Assembly (NCBI GenBank): GCA_963610045.1
Contig: CAVDMS010000064.1
Location: 1 to 9,688 of the forward strand
Reading direction: 5' to 3'
Length of the DNA: 9,688 bases
DNA from: F23-B02 sp963610045
GTDB taxonomy: Bacteria > Bacillota > Clostridia > Oscillospirales > Oscillospiraceae
Part shown: positions 1 to 7,222 of the stretch, piece by piece
How the letters are laid out: every line of letters begins with the position of its first letter
Position numbering within the stretch: position 1 is the stretch's first letter
Program-made: the position numbers and the translations under genes
Notes under the pieces: model-generated
The model's database searches: none
Told to the model about the DNA's origin: nothing
Seen by the model: the letters and a program-made list of their open reading frames with translations, nothing else

Positions 1-122
1 CATGTCAGGCGGGGAACCGAGCAGCATTAAGCGGTGCTTTTCGTGTGCCGTGAGGGTGCCGGTTCTGAGCCGGCTACCGGTGGGGCGGGCATATGGCATT
101 ATTCGAGGTTGGGTGTGCAGTC
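1..122 (+). ncRNA. ffs: Signal recognition particle RNA (long Firmicutes type), 3' portion
   Basis: This is the RNA core of the signal recognition particle, which binds the Ffh protein and targets nascent membrane proteins to the translocon. The window opens inside the conserved domain IV helix: GTCAGG, a GG-GGAA-CC tetraloop stem and AGCAGC, followed by ATTAAG, the universal Ffh-binding arrangement. Downstream, the segment with GTGTGCCG, AGGGTGCC and a final GGGTGTGCAG resembles the 3' arm of the roughly 270-nt Bacillus-type scRNA, whose end pairs back with the 5' Alu-like domain. The 5' half therefore lies outside the window. The 3' end is approximate (about 115-125), judged by resemblance to the Bacillus end, and no separate terminator is visible before dnaX. 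Adjacency to dnaX is the usual Firmicutes order and supports the call. Confidence 0.9.
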
Positions 123-148
123 TTGTCAAAGGCCGCATTACTATACTC

Positions 149-154
149 AGGTGA
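149..154 (+). promoter_or_regulatory. Shine-Dalgarno site that fixes the dnaX start
   Basis: AGGTGA lies five bases before the ATG at 160. This is the best-placed ribosome binding site, and that ATG begins the family-typical MYQALYRKWRP. It argues against the upstream in-frame GTG at 34, which lies inside the SRP RNA. Confidence 0.75.
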
Positions 155-159
155 CTAAA

Positions 160-1821
160 ATGTATCAGGCTTTATACCGCAAGTGGCGTCCTAAGACCTT
201 TGACGAGGTCGTGGGACAGCAGCACATTACGGATACGCTGAAAAATCAGATAATAAGCGGCAGGCTCTCCCATGCGTACCTTTTCATCGGCACAAGAGGG
301 ACGGGCAAGACCACCTGCGCAAGAATACTTGCAAAGGCGCTCAACTGCCAGTCTCCCGTTAACGGCAACCCCTGCTGCAAGTGTCCCGCCTGCCTCGGCA
401 TCGACGACGGCAGCGTGCTTGATGTCGTGGAGATCGACGCCGCCTCAAACAACGGCGTTGACAACGTGCGTCAGCTTCGGGACGAGGCGGTTTTTTCTCC
501 CGTTTCGGTCAAAAAGCGTGTGTACATCATCGACGAGGTGCATATGCTCTCCCCTCCCGCCTTTAACGCGCTTCTCAAGATACTTGAGGAGCCGCCGGAG
601 CATTTGACCTTCATTCTTGCGACGACGGAGCTTAACAAGGTCCCGGCGACCATTCTCTCCCGTTGCCAACGCCACAGCTTCAAGCGGCTCGACGCCTCCG
701 TTATAGCAAAGCACCTTATGTACATCGCCTCGCAGGAGCATTTCGAGCTTGAGGAAAACGCCGCTGCGCTCATTGCGGGACTTTCCGAGGGCGGTATGCG
801 TGATGCGCTTTCGCTGCTTGACCAGTGTTCGGGTCATGAACGGATCGACACCGACACGGTGTACTCCGTCATGGGGCTTACCGGCAACCGCCGCACGGCG
901 CTGCTTATGGACCACACCATACGGCGTGACGCCGATTCGGCGCTCGCCCTCTTCTCCGAGCTTTGGAAGGACGGGAAAGACCCCGTCACGGCGCTCACGG
1001 AGCTTAACACCCTTCAGCGTGACTGTCTTATGATAAGCGTTGCGCCCAAGACGGGGCTTGACCTTGTTTCCGGCGCTTATAGTCCTGAGCTTTTGCGTTC
1101 GCTTGCGGGAAAGCTCACCAAGGCGGAGCTTATTTCGAGGATCGACACCGTCGCTTCCTACATTATTAAAATTAAGGACTCGAAAAGTCCGAGGCTCATT
1201 GCGGAGCTGTGCATCATTTCTCTGTGCGACCCTGCCCTTGTCGAGGACGTTGCGGCGCTGCGTGCCCGCATAGCTCGGCTTGAAGCCTCCTTGAAGGAGC
1301 GTCCCGTTTTTGACATCCCCGACGATTATGACGAGCCTGCTCCCCGCCGCTTTGAGTCCGAGGAAGCAGACGATGAGCCGGAGGATGATCTCGACTTTTT
1401 GCAGTTTGACGAGTATCAGCCGGAGGACGATCTTCTTGACAGACCTGCCGGCTCCCTCAACCCCGACGCTCCCGAAAATGCCGACGAGCTGCCGCAGGAC
1501 AGCGCTTCACTTTGGAAGCTCATCCTCGAAAGCGCCGAAGCAAGTCTCCCGGTGGGGCTTATCCCCATACTTGCAGACCCCGCAAAAACCCGGTGCTGCA
1601 TTGACGCTTCCTCGATGAAGCTGTTCGTCGAACCGGGGCTGTTTTTCAACATGATAAAGAGTCAGGACGTTATTTTGCGGCTGCGCTCCGCCGCATCGCA
1701 GGTGACGGGACGCAGTCTTGCGGTCACTGTCGAAGAAGCGGGAGCCGCTCCCTCCGCCGAGAAAAAGCCGACGAGGGACATAAACGAACTGAGAAATTTT
1801 AAGGAAACACGTTTTATCTGA
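160..1821 (+). CDS. dnaX: DNA polymerase III clamp-loader subunit gamma/tau
   Basis: DnaX is the ATPase motor of the clamp loader, which opens the beta sliding clamp and places it on primed DNA, and it links the loader to the replicase. The 553-residue product starts MYQALYRKWRP, as DnaX proteins do. It shows Walker A GTRGTGKT at 44-51 and a zinc-binding module Cys63-x8-Cys72-x2-Cys75-x2-Cys78. Walker B with DEVH is at 125-128, sensor 1 ATTE at 154-157, SRC at 167-169, and sensor 2 GGMRDALS near 211-218. The collar region follows to about 380. Residues 385-450 are a very acidic, low-complexity linker, and about 100 residues of C-terminal domain follow. The length agrees with Firmicutes DnaX (roughly 550-570). 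No slippery heptamer of the E. coli type was seen at the expected domain III/IV border, so there is no evidence for a frameshifted gamma form. The ebfC start lies 25 bases downstream, so the two are probably co-transcribed. Confidence 0.97.
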   Translation: MYQALYRKWRPKTFDEVVGQQHITDTLKNQIISGRLSHAYLFIGTRGTGKTTCARILAKALNCQSPVNGNPCCKCPACLGIDDGSVLDVVEIDAASNNGVDNVRQLRDEAVFSPVSVKKRVYIIDEVHMLSPPAFNALLKILEEPPEHLTFILATTELNKVPATILSRCQRHSFKRLDASVIAKHLMYIASQEHFELEENAAALIAGLSEGGMRDALSLLDQCSGHERIDTDTVYSVMGLTGNRRTALLMDHTIRRDADSALALFSELWKDGKDPVTALTELNTLQRDCLMISVAPKTGLDLVSGAYSPELLRSLAGKLTKAELISRIDTVASYIIKIKDSKSPRLIAELCIISLCDPALVEDVAALRARIARLEASLKERPVFDIPDDYDEPAPRRFESEEADDEPEDDLDFLQFDEYQPEDDLLDRPAGSLNPDAPENADELPQDSASLWKLILESAEASLPVGLIPILADPAKTRCCIDASSMKLFVEPGLFFNMIKSQDVILRLRSAASQVTGRSLAVTVEEAGAAPSAEKKPTRDINELRNFKETRFI

Positions 1822-1846
1822 AACTAATTTACAGGAGGATATACAC

Positions 1847-2173
1847 ATGGCAAAAGGCGGTTTTCGCGGGGGTATGCCCGGCGGCAACATGATGAAGCAG
1901 GCTCAGAAGATGCAGGAAGAGATCAGAAAGATGCAGGAAGAGCTTGAGAGCAAAGAGTTTACGGCTTCTGCCGGCGGCGGCGCCGTCAAAGCTACCATGA
2001 TAGGCACCAGGTCCCTCAAGAGCATCGAAATAAGCCCCGAAGCCGTGGATCCCGACGATCTCGAAATGCTTCAGGACATGATCGTTGCTGCCGTCAACGA
2101 GGCGATCGCCATGAGCGAGGACGCTACCAACAAGGCAATGAGCCGTATCACCCCGATGGGCTTCCCCTTCTAA
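1847..2173 (+). CDS. ebfC: Nucleoid-associated protein, YbaB/EbfC family
   Basis: This 108-residue protein belongs to the YbaB/EbfC family (YaaK in Bacillus), small dimeric DNA-binding proteins that associate with the nucleoid. The sequence shows the typical layout. A Gly/Met-rich N-terminus (GGMPGGNMMKQAQKMQ) leads into a charged helix of repeated KMQEE units at about 17-34. A glycine-rich beta segment ASAGGGAVKATM is at about 41-52. The family-typical EISPEAVDPDDLEMLQDMI then precedes a C-terminal helix ending in GFPF. Its ribosome binding site AGGAGG (1833-1838) is eight bases before the ATG. It follows dnaX by 25 bases, the standard gene pair. The third gene often found in this cluster, recR, is missing: a terminator begins 12 bases after the stop. 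Confidence 0.95.
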   Translation: MAKGGFRGGMPGGNMMKQAQKMQEEIRKMQEELESKEFTASAGGGAVKATMIGTRSLKSIEISPEAVDPDDLEMLQDMIVAAVNEAIAMSEDATNKAMSRITPMGFPF

Positions 2174-2185
2174 GTGAAATGATCA

Positions 2186-2214
2186 CCCCCAAGGCAGAGC
2201 CTTGGGGGATTTTC
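2186..2214 (+). terminator. Intrinsic terminator of the dnaX-ebfC transcript
   Basis: A perfect 10-bp stem (CCCCCAAGGC at 2186-2195 with GCCTTGGGGG at 2199-2208) closes a three-base loop and is followed by ATTTTC. It lies 12 bases after the ebfC stop, so it ends this transcription unit. Confidence 0.88.
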
Positions 2215-2383
2215 ATAGAGTTTGCATGACAAGTTTTAGCAAAATCAAGCATCAGCTGCTCGAAAGCTTTATATGCGTACTAACTTTTGTAGGTCTACGA
2301 AATGCCGCAATCCAACCGACGGCTGCCGTCTCATAAGCGGCGATGCGATCGTCGTAAAGCTCTTGCAATAACAATAACATGAG
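2215..2383. other. Intergenic stretch between two terminators, no convincing gene
   Basis: These roughly 170 bases lie between the ebfC terminator and the terminator of the convergent operon. I see no tRNA, known riboswitch or supported protein gene. There is a small perfect hairpin GACGG-CTG-CCGTC (2318-2330), nested in a possible outer stem GCCGC (2304-2308) with GCGGC (2337-2341). On the minus strand a 42-codon open frame runs from an ATG at 2380 to a TGA at 2252. It has no ribosome binding site and starts right beside a terminator. The stretch could be a dispersed intergenic repeat or a decayed gene, but nothing here decides it. Confidence 0.5.
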
Positions 2384-2409
2384 AAAAACCCGCCCAAGGG
2401 CGGGTTTTT
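2384..2409 (-). terminator. Terminator of the minus-strand operon, symmetric and possibly bidirectional
   Basis: CCCGCCC (2389-2395) pairs with GGGCGGG (2398-2404), flanked by AAAAA on the left and TTTTT on the right. Read on the minus strand the stem is followed by a U tract, eight bases after the stop of the small membrane protein gene. The symmetric A/T flanks would also let it stop plus-strand readthrough, backing up the terminator at 2186-2214. Confidence 0.9.
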
Positions 2410-2416
2410 CATATTA

Positions 2417-2797
2417 TCAAGACTTTTTCAGCGACTGTTTAAAGATCACGGCATACGCCGCCATTGCAAAGCACTCGACACCGAGCGGGTACAGCACCTC
2501 GGTGCAGTGGTACTTACGCACAAAGAAGTAGCCCGTCACGACCAAAAGCACGACTACCGCACCTATGACCGCCGGAAGCTGCCTGCTCTTGTAGCGCTTG
2601 TCGGCAATGCACCACACTGTAAGTGCTGCAAAAACGACTGCGGCGCCGATAAGTCCCATGCTGCTGCGGCCGAGGAAATACCATGCGACCAATGCGTTTA
2701 TCGCCGTTCCCCCGTAGGAGCAAAGCAGCGCAAAGGTGTAGTGCTTGTGTTCCGAGAGCCACTCTTTCGATACGATCTCACCGTAATCTTTGTTCAT
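2417..2797 (-). CDS. Small four-helix membrane protein, family not recognised
   Basis: I do not recognise a family for this 126-residue protein. It has a polar N-terminus of about 18 residues and then four hydrophobic segments at about 19-42, 48-65, 73-93 and 100-119. Short basic loops (DKRYKSR near 66-72, VRKYH near 93-97) separate some of them, and the end is basic (KQSLKKS). That pattern predicts an integral membrane protein with both termini on the same side. No catalytic motif or signal peptidase site is evident. It is the last gene of the operon: its ATG overlaps the stop of the upstream reductase gene as ATGA, and a GGAGGA site lies inside the end of that gene, eight bases before the ATG. 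This makes it very likely to be a real, translated gene despite its lack of homology signals. Confidence 0.82.
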   Translation of the reverse strand: MNKDYGEIVSKEWLSEHKHYTFALLCSYGGTAINALVAWYFLGRSSMGLIGAAVVFAALTVWCIADKRYKSRQLPAVIGAVVVLLVVTGYFFVRKYHCTEVLYPLGVECFAMAAYAVIFKQSLKKS

Positions 2798-3528
2798 TTT
2801 ATAAATCCTCCGTCACTCGTTATGACCTGTCCGGTTATGAAGCCCGCCTCGTCCGACGCCAAAAACGCCACGAGTGCCGCAATGTCCTCCGGCGTTCCGA
2901 GACGGCCGAGAGGCGTGTCCTCGGCGAGCATTCCGAGGGTCTCGTCGCCAAGCACCTTCACCATGTCCGTGTCGATAACACCGGGAGCGACGCAGTTGAC
3001 CCTTATCCCGGACGGCGCAAGCTCCATTGCAAGGGAGCGGCTCAGACCGATGACTGCGTGCTTTGATGCGGAATACGCCACCTCGCACGACGCCCCGTGC
3101 TGTCCCCAAATGGACGAGGTGTTGATTATGCAGCCGCTGTGTTCATGCAGCATATGCGGCAGCACCGCCTGAATCGTGTTAAAGGCTCCCGTGAGATTCA
3201 CGCCAAGCATACGCTCCCAATGCTGCGGTGTCAGGTCCTGAAACAGGCACTGCCCTGCAATTCCGGCATTGTTCACAAGCAGAGTGACATAGCCGAGACG
3301 CCTTTCGGTCTCCCGCACCATCGCCTCAACCTCCGCATACTTTGACACGTCGGCTCTCACGGCTATCGCCTCATGCCCCTCACTTTGCAGAAGGTGCAGC
3401 GTTTCCTGCGCCTCCGCCTCGTGTTCGATGTAGTTTATGCACACGGCATAGCCACGCCTTGCCAAGGCTATCGCTTCTGCCCTGCCGATCCCTCTGGAGG
3501 AACCCGTTATAAGTGCAACCTTTTTCAT
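2794..3528 (-). CDS. Short-chain dehydrogenase/reductase, FabG-like (possibly EF-P 5-aminopentanone reductase)
   Basis: This is a classical 244-residue SDR, the size of FabG, expected to be a soluble NAD(P)H-dependent ketone reductase. The nucleotide-binding motif TGSSRGIG is at 8-15, AD at 59-60 and NNAG at 86-89. The catalytic tetrad is Asn111, Ser139, Tyr152 and Lys156, within SSIWGQHGASCEVAYSASK. The PG motif is at 182-183 and the C-terminus ends DGGFIK. All catalytic residues are present. The substrate is uncertain. 3-Oxoacyl-ACP reduction is the default reading, but no other fatty-acid synthesis gene is next to it. The SSIWG-GASCEV-YSASK and VIDTDM features recall, from memory, clostridial paralogs related to Bacillus YmfI, which reduces the 5-aminopentanone modification on elongation factor P. 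It overlaps both neighbours by ATGA junctions, with GGGAGG six bases before its ATG, so translation is coupled to the ABC subunit upstream. Confidence 0.9.
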   Translation of the reverse strand: MKKVALITGSSRGIGRAEAIALARRGYAVCINYIEHEAEAQETLHLLQSEGHEAIAVRADVSKYAEVEAMVRETERRLGYVTLLVNNAGIAGQCLFQDLTPQHWERMLGVNLTGAFNTIQAVLPHMLHEHSGCIINTSSIWGQHGASCEVAYSASKHAVIGLSRSLAMELAPSGIRVNCVAPGVIDTDMVKVLGDETLGMLAEDTPLGRLGTPEDIAALVAFLASDEAGFITGQVITSDGGFIK

Positions 3529-5342
3529 GCTCTGCCTCCCGCTCTTGCTGCGTCGTCTTCTCTGTCAAACTGGCTGTTATACAGCTCCGCATACAGTCCG
3601 CCCTTTCGCAGCAGCTCCGAGTGCGTCCCGCTCTCGGCAACGTCGCCGTGATCCATAACGAGTATGAGATCTGCGTCCTTTATGGTCGAAAGCCTGTGCG
3701 CTATCACAAAGGACGTGCGCCCGCTCGTAAGACGCTGCATCGCCTGCTGAACAAGGCGTTCGGTTCGGGTATCGACAGCGGACGTCGCCTCGTCAAGTAT
3801 TATCATCGGTGCGTTTTCAACCATTGCCCTTGCAATGGTGAGGAGCTGCTTCTGCCCTTCCGACAGGCTGCCGCTTTCACTGAGCATGGTGTCGTAGCCC
3901 TTGGGCTGAGTGCTTATATAGTGGTGCAGTCCGACCGCCTTGCAGACCTCGATCATGCGCTCGTCGTCAAGGTCTTTTCTGCCGTATGCGATATTTTCCC
4001 TGAAGCTGCCCTCAAACAGCCATGCGTCCTGAAGCACCATGCCGAACAGCGAATGTACCTCGCTGCGCTTCATGGATGATATCGGAACGCCGTCTATGCG
4101 TATCTCCCCGCCCCACAGCTCGTAAAAGTCCATGAGCAGGTTGACTATCGTTGTTTTTCCCGCCCCGGTATGCCCGACTATTGCGACCATCTGCCCCGGC
4201 TCCACCGTTGCGGAGAAGTCTCGGATCACGGGCTTGTCGGGTATGTAGCCGAAGCTCACATGGTCAAACTCCACCCTGCCGAGTATCCTCTGCGGGGCGT
4301 TGCCAAGCTCTGCGTCGCTGCGCATCTCGGTTTCGGAAAGGAAACCGAACACACGCTCGCCCGCCGCCGCTGCCGACTGGAGCCGTGTTGCGGAGGAGGA
4401 TATCTGCGAAAGCGGCGACGTGAACAGTCTGACGTATGCGACAAACGCCACGATGGTGCCGAAATCTATGCTGCCGTCCAGCGCAAGCGACGCACCGACG
4501 ACGCAGACGGCGACGTAGCCGAAGTTGCCGATGAAGCTCATAAACGGACCCATAAGCCCGGAGAAAAACTGCGATTTCCATGCGGTTTTGTACAGGTCGT
4601 CGTTTATCCTGTCAAACTCTCTCCCGGCTTCCTCCTGAGCGCCGTATATGCGCAGGGTGTCGTGGCCGGAGTAGGTCTCCTCGATGTGACCGTTGATCGC
4701 ACCGAGATTTTTCTGCTGACTGCGGAAATACTTCTGCGAGCGCTTTATAACAATTAGCATGAACGCAAAGCCGAAAAGCGACGAGCCTATCGCCGTCAGC
4801 GCAAGCACCCAGTTCGTGATGAACATCACCGCAATGACGCCGACGAACTGAGTAAGTCCCTGCACGAGACTCGTGACGCTTGAATTGAGCGTCGAGGACA
4901 GCGTATCGACGTCGTTGGTTATTCTGCTCAGAACGTCGCCGATGCTGACCCTGTCAAAGTAGCCCAAGGGTATCCTATTTATTTTCTCGGATATGTCCTT
5001 GCGCAAGCTCCACGATATGCGCTGCATCACGCTTATCATCAGGTAGTTTGACAGACAGGTGCAAAGCCCCGACGAGCAGTAGATTATCAGTATCCCGATT
5101 ATCGCACTTTTAACGCCGTCAAGGTCTATGCTGCCTGTAAGCCCTGCTCTGATAGCGTTTGTGAGGTCCGCCATCTTGTCCGGCGCAATGATCGAAAGCA
5201 CCGTGCTGCCGACGGAAAACAGCAGCGCCGCCATGATAGGCGTGTACCACGGCTTACAATATTTAAATATATCCCGCATCGCCGAACGGAAGTCCTTCGG
5301 CTTCTGCTGTGTGCGGTTCACTCTTCCGGTCGGGTGACTCAT
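3525..5342 (-). CDS. ABC exporter half-transporter, canonical-site subunit
   Basis: This 605-residue protein has a transmembrane domain (about 30-320) fused to an ATPase domain (about 355-590), the type IV exporter layout of MsbA and multidrug half-transporters. The ATPase has a full set of catalytic motifs: Walker A GHTGAGKT (390-397), Q-loop Gln438, signature LSEGQ (493-497), Walker B MIILDE with Glu518, D-loop SAVD (521-524) and switch His549. The signature departs from LSGGQ, as is common in the catalytic partner of heterodimeric exporters such as TM288. The adjacent subunit has the complementary defects, so the two should form one heterodimer. A polar 20-residue N-terminal extension precedes the first helix. 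The ATG overlaps the partner's stop (ATGA), with GGAGGAGG ten bases upstream. The substrate cannot be read from sequence. Drug, peptide or lipid export are all possible. Confidence 0.95.
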   Translation of the reverse strand: MSHPTGRVNRTQQKPKDFRSAMRDIFKYCKPWYTPIMAALLFSVGSTVLSIIAPDKMADLTNAIRAGLTGSIDLDGVKSAIIGILIIYCSSGLCTCLSNYLMISVMQRISWSLRKDISEKINRIPLGYFDRVSIGDVLSRITNDVDTLSSTLNSSVTSLVQGLTQFVGVIAVMFITNWVLALTAIGSSLFGFAFMLIVIKRSQKYFRSQQKNLGAINGHIEETYSGHDTLRIYGAQEEAGREFDRINDDLYKTAWKSQFFSGLMGPFMSFIGNFGYVAVCVVGASLALDGSIDFGTIVAFVAYVRLFTSPLSQISSSATRLQSAAAAGERVFGFLSETEMRSDAELGNAPQRILGRVEFDHVSFGYIPDKPVIRDFSATVEPGQMVAIVGHTGAGKTTIVNLLMDFYELWGGEIRIDGVPISSMKRSEVHSLFGMVLQDAWLFEGSFRENIAYGRKDLDDERMIEVCKAVGLHHYISTQPKGYDTMLSESGSLSEGQKQLLTIARAMVENAPMIILDEATSAVDTRTERLVQQAMQRLTSGRTSFVIAHRLSTIKDADLILVMDHGDVAESGTHSELLRKGGLYAELYNSQFDREDDAARAGGRA

Positions 5343-7222
5343 AAGGCAAGTTCCTCCTCCGAAAGCTGTGACAGCGCTATCTGCCTGTAAACCTCACAGT
5401 CGGACAGCAGCTCCCTGTGCTTGCCGATGCCGGCGATACGCCCGTCGTCAAGCACGATTATCTTGTCGGCGCCCATTATGGTGCCGATACGCTGGGCAAC
5501 GATGATGACCGTCGTATCTCCTAGCTCGTTTTTAAGTCCGTTTCTCAGCGCTCTGTCGGTCTTAAAGTCGAGAGCGGAGAAGGAATCGTCAAGTATCAAA
5601 ATATCCGACCTGCGGCAAAGCGCCCTTGCGATAGACAGACGCTGCTTTTGTCCGCCGGAGAAGTTTACGCCGCCCCGTGCCACGGGAGACGCCGCACCGT
5701 CCGGCAGAGAGCTTACAAACTCGTCCGCCTGTGCGATGCGGAGCGCAGCATCGAGTCGCTCCGGTTCCGCCGAGCATCCCATTGCGACGTTTGACGCAAC
5801 CGTACCCGTGAACATGAGCGGCTTTTGCGACGCATACGCTATCTTTTCGCTGAGCTGCTTTAGGGTGTAGTTTTTGACGTCCGTTCCGTCTACGAGTATG
5901 CGCCCCTCGGTGGGGTCGCTGAATCTCGGTATCAGGTTCACGAGCGTCGTCTTGCCGGAGCCTGTCGAGCCGACAATTGCGACCGTCTGCCCCCGTGCTA
6001 TCTTAAAACTTACATCGCTCAAAACGTCACCGCTGCCGCCGGGGTAGCGGTATGAAACGTGTTCAAACTCTATCGCCTGCTGCGACGCCGCTTCGCTGCG
6101 TATGGTGAACACGGCATCGCCGCCGAAGAACACCGTGCTGCCGTGCAGATCGACCACTGCGTTTTCGCTGCCGTCGGGGTCGAGAAGACACATACTTACC
6201 CAGTCCTTTTCCTCCGGCTCGCCATAGCCGTCCTTCACCGAAGGCTCGGTGTCAAGCACCTCGTTTATTCTCCCGGCTGCGACAAAGGCTCTCGGTGCAA
6301 TGACGAACACCGCCGCCATCATCAGAAACGACATTATCATCTGCATGGCGTAGGACATGAACACTATCATGTCGGCAAAAATGTCCACTCTCTGCGCAAG
6401 CGCCTCGGCGCCGTTTAGAGCCACCGAATTAATGAGTATTGCGCCGATCCAGTATATCGACATACTCAGCAGGTTCATAGAGAGGCTCATTATCGGCGTT
6501 ATGAAGGTCATCGCCCTGTTTGCAAAGAGCTGATTGTTCATAAGCTCGGTGTTGCTTTGCTGGAACTTGTCGTGCTGATACTTTTCGGCGTTGAACGCAC
6601 GCACGACCCGAATGCCGGTCAGATTCTCTCTTGCGGAACGGTTCAGTCCGTCCTGGAGCCACTGCACCCTGCGGAAGCGAGGGAAGGTCAGAGCAAGGAT
6701 GAGCGCCATGAGCGCCATGAGTATTGCGACCGTGATCCCCGTCGCAAGCGACCACTGCCACGCCTTGCCCGCTATCTTCGTTATCGCCCAAATCGCCATG
6801 AGTGGAGCCTTTATGACCACCTGCATCGACATGACTATGAGCATCTGCACCTGCATGACGTCGTTCGTGGAGCGGGTTATTAGGCTCGGCGTCGAAAAGC
6901 GACCGATCTCGTTTTTTGAAAACGACTGCACCTTATAGTACATGGCGCTCCTCAGACGTTTCGAGAATCCGGCTGCGATATTGGACGCAAGAAAACAGAC
7001 TGCCACGGATGACGCAAGGCTCCCAAGGGAGCAAAGCAGCATCATTCCGCTGGCAGTCCAAATGTCGTTCATTGCACTGCCTTCCGTCTCGACCAACTTC
7101 GTTATCTCGGACATATAGTCCGGCAGCTTCAGGTCAAGCCAGACCTGCGCCGCAATGAAAACCAGACTGAGAAGGAAAAACAGCCATTCTTTTCTTTTCA
7201 GGTACCTTAAAAGCTTTAGCAT
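5339..7222 (-). CDS. ABC exporter half-transporter, degenerate-site subunit with linker insert
   Basis: This is the partner half-transporter, 627 residues. The transmembrane domain spans about 10-310, with six predicted helices, and the ATPase domain about 383-627. Walker A GSTGSGKT (418-425), Q-loop Gln466 and signature FSGGQ (521-525) are intact. However, the residue after the Walker B aspartate is Asp546 instead of the catalytic Glu, and the switch residue is Gln577 instead of His (AQR for AHR). These are the hallmark changes of the degenerate site in heterodimeric exporters (TM287, BmrC and LmrC type), where this site binds ATP but hydrolyses it poorly. Between the transmembrane and ATPase domains, about 330-380 form an unusual extra segment including DWVSMCLLDPDG and STVFFGGD, making the protein about 45 residues longer than usual. 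The start overlaps the acyltransferase stop by seven bases. Its AGGAG site is about 14 bases upstream, rather distant, which suggests reliance on translational coupling. Confidence 0.95.
   Translation of the reverse strand: MLKLLRYLKRKEWLFFLLSLVFIAAQVWLDLKLPDYMSEITKLVETEGSAMNDIWTASGMMLLCSLGSLASSVAVCFLASNIAAGFSKRLRSAMYYKVQSFSKNEIGRFSTPSLITRSTNDVMQVQMLIVMSMQVVIKAPLMAIWAITKIAGKAWQWSLATGITVAILMALMALILALTFPRFRRVQWLQDGLNRSARENLTGIRVVRAFNAEKYQHDKFQQSNTELMNNQLFANRAMTFITPIMSLSMNLLSMSIYWIGAILINSVALNGAEALAQRVDIFADMIVFMSYAMQMIMSFLMMAAVFVIAPRAFVAAGRINEVLDTEPSVKDGYGEPEEKDWVSMCLLDPDGSENAVVDLHGSTVFFGGDAVFTIRSEAASQQAIEFEHVSYRYPGGSGDVLSDVSFKIARGQTVAIVGSTGSGKTTLVNLIPRFSDPTEGRILVDGTDVKNYTLKQLSEKIAYASQKPLMFTGTVASNVAMGCSAEPERLDAALRIAQADEFVSSLPDGAASPVARGGVNFSGGQKQRLSIARALCRRSDILILDDSFSALDFKTDRALRNGLKNELGDTTVIIVAQRIGTIMGADKIIVLDDGRIAGIGKHRELLSDCEVYRQIALSQLSEEELAL

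Noticed and set aside
34..159. In-frame N-terminal extension of dnaX from a GTG at 34
   Set aside because: It lies within the SRP RNA and its translation is unlike DnaX. The ATG at 160 has a Shine-Dalgarno site and begins the family-typical sequence.
1755..1770. An A-run in dnaX as a possible programmed frameshift for a gamma form
   Set aside because: It is a run of only five As and lies some 20 codons from the stop, far from the expected domain border, so a shift would hardly shorten the protein.
2252..2380. A 42-codon minus-strand frame starting next to the operon terminator
   Set aside because: There is no Shine-Dalgarno site, the start abuts a strong terminator, and no known peptide family is evident. 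It is kept only as part of the unexplained intergenic stretch.
2507..3172. A 221-codon plus-strand frame crossing the reductase and small membrane protein genes
   Set aside because: It is antisense to two well-supported coupled genes and has no recognisable domain.
3513..4079. A 188-codon plus-strand frame (and similar ones at 4170-4757 and 7258-7911) antisense to the ABC and PlsC genes
   Set aside because: These shadow frames come from G+C-rich codons of real minus-strand genes. They lack ribosome binding sites and motifs.
6699..6721. Short tandem repeat of ATGAGCGCC inside the first ABC gene
   Set aside because: It encodes a repeated Leu-Met-Ala in a membrane helix. Two copies in a hydrophobic stretch are not remarkable.
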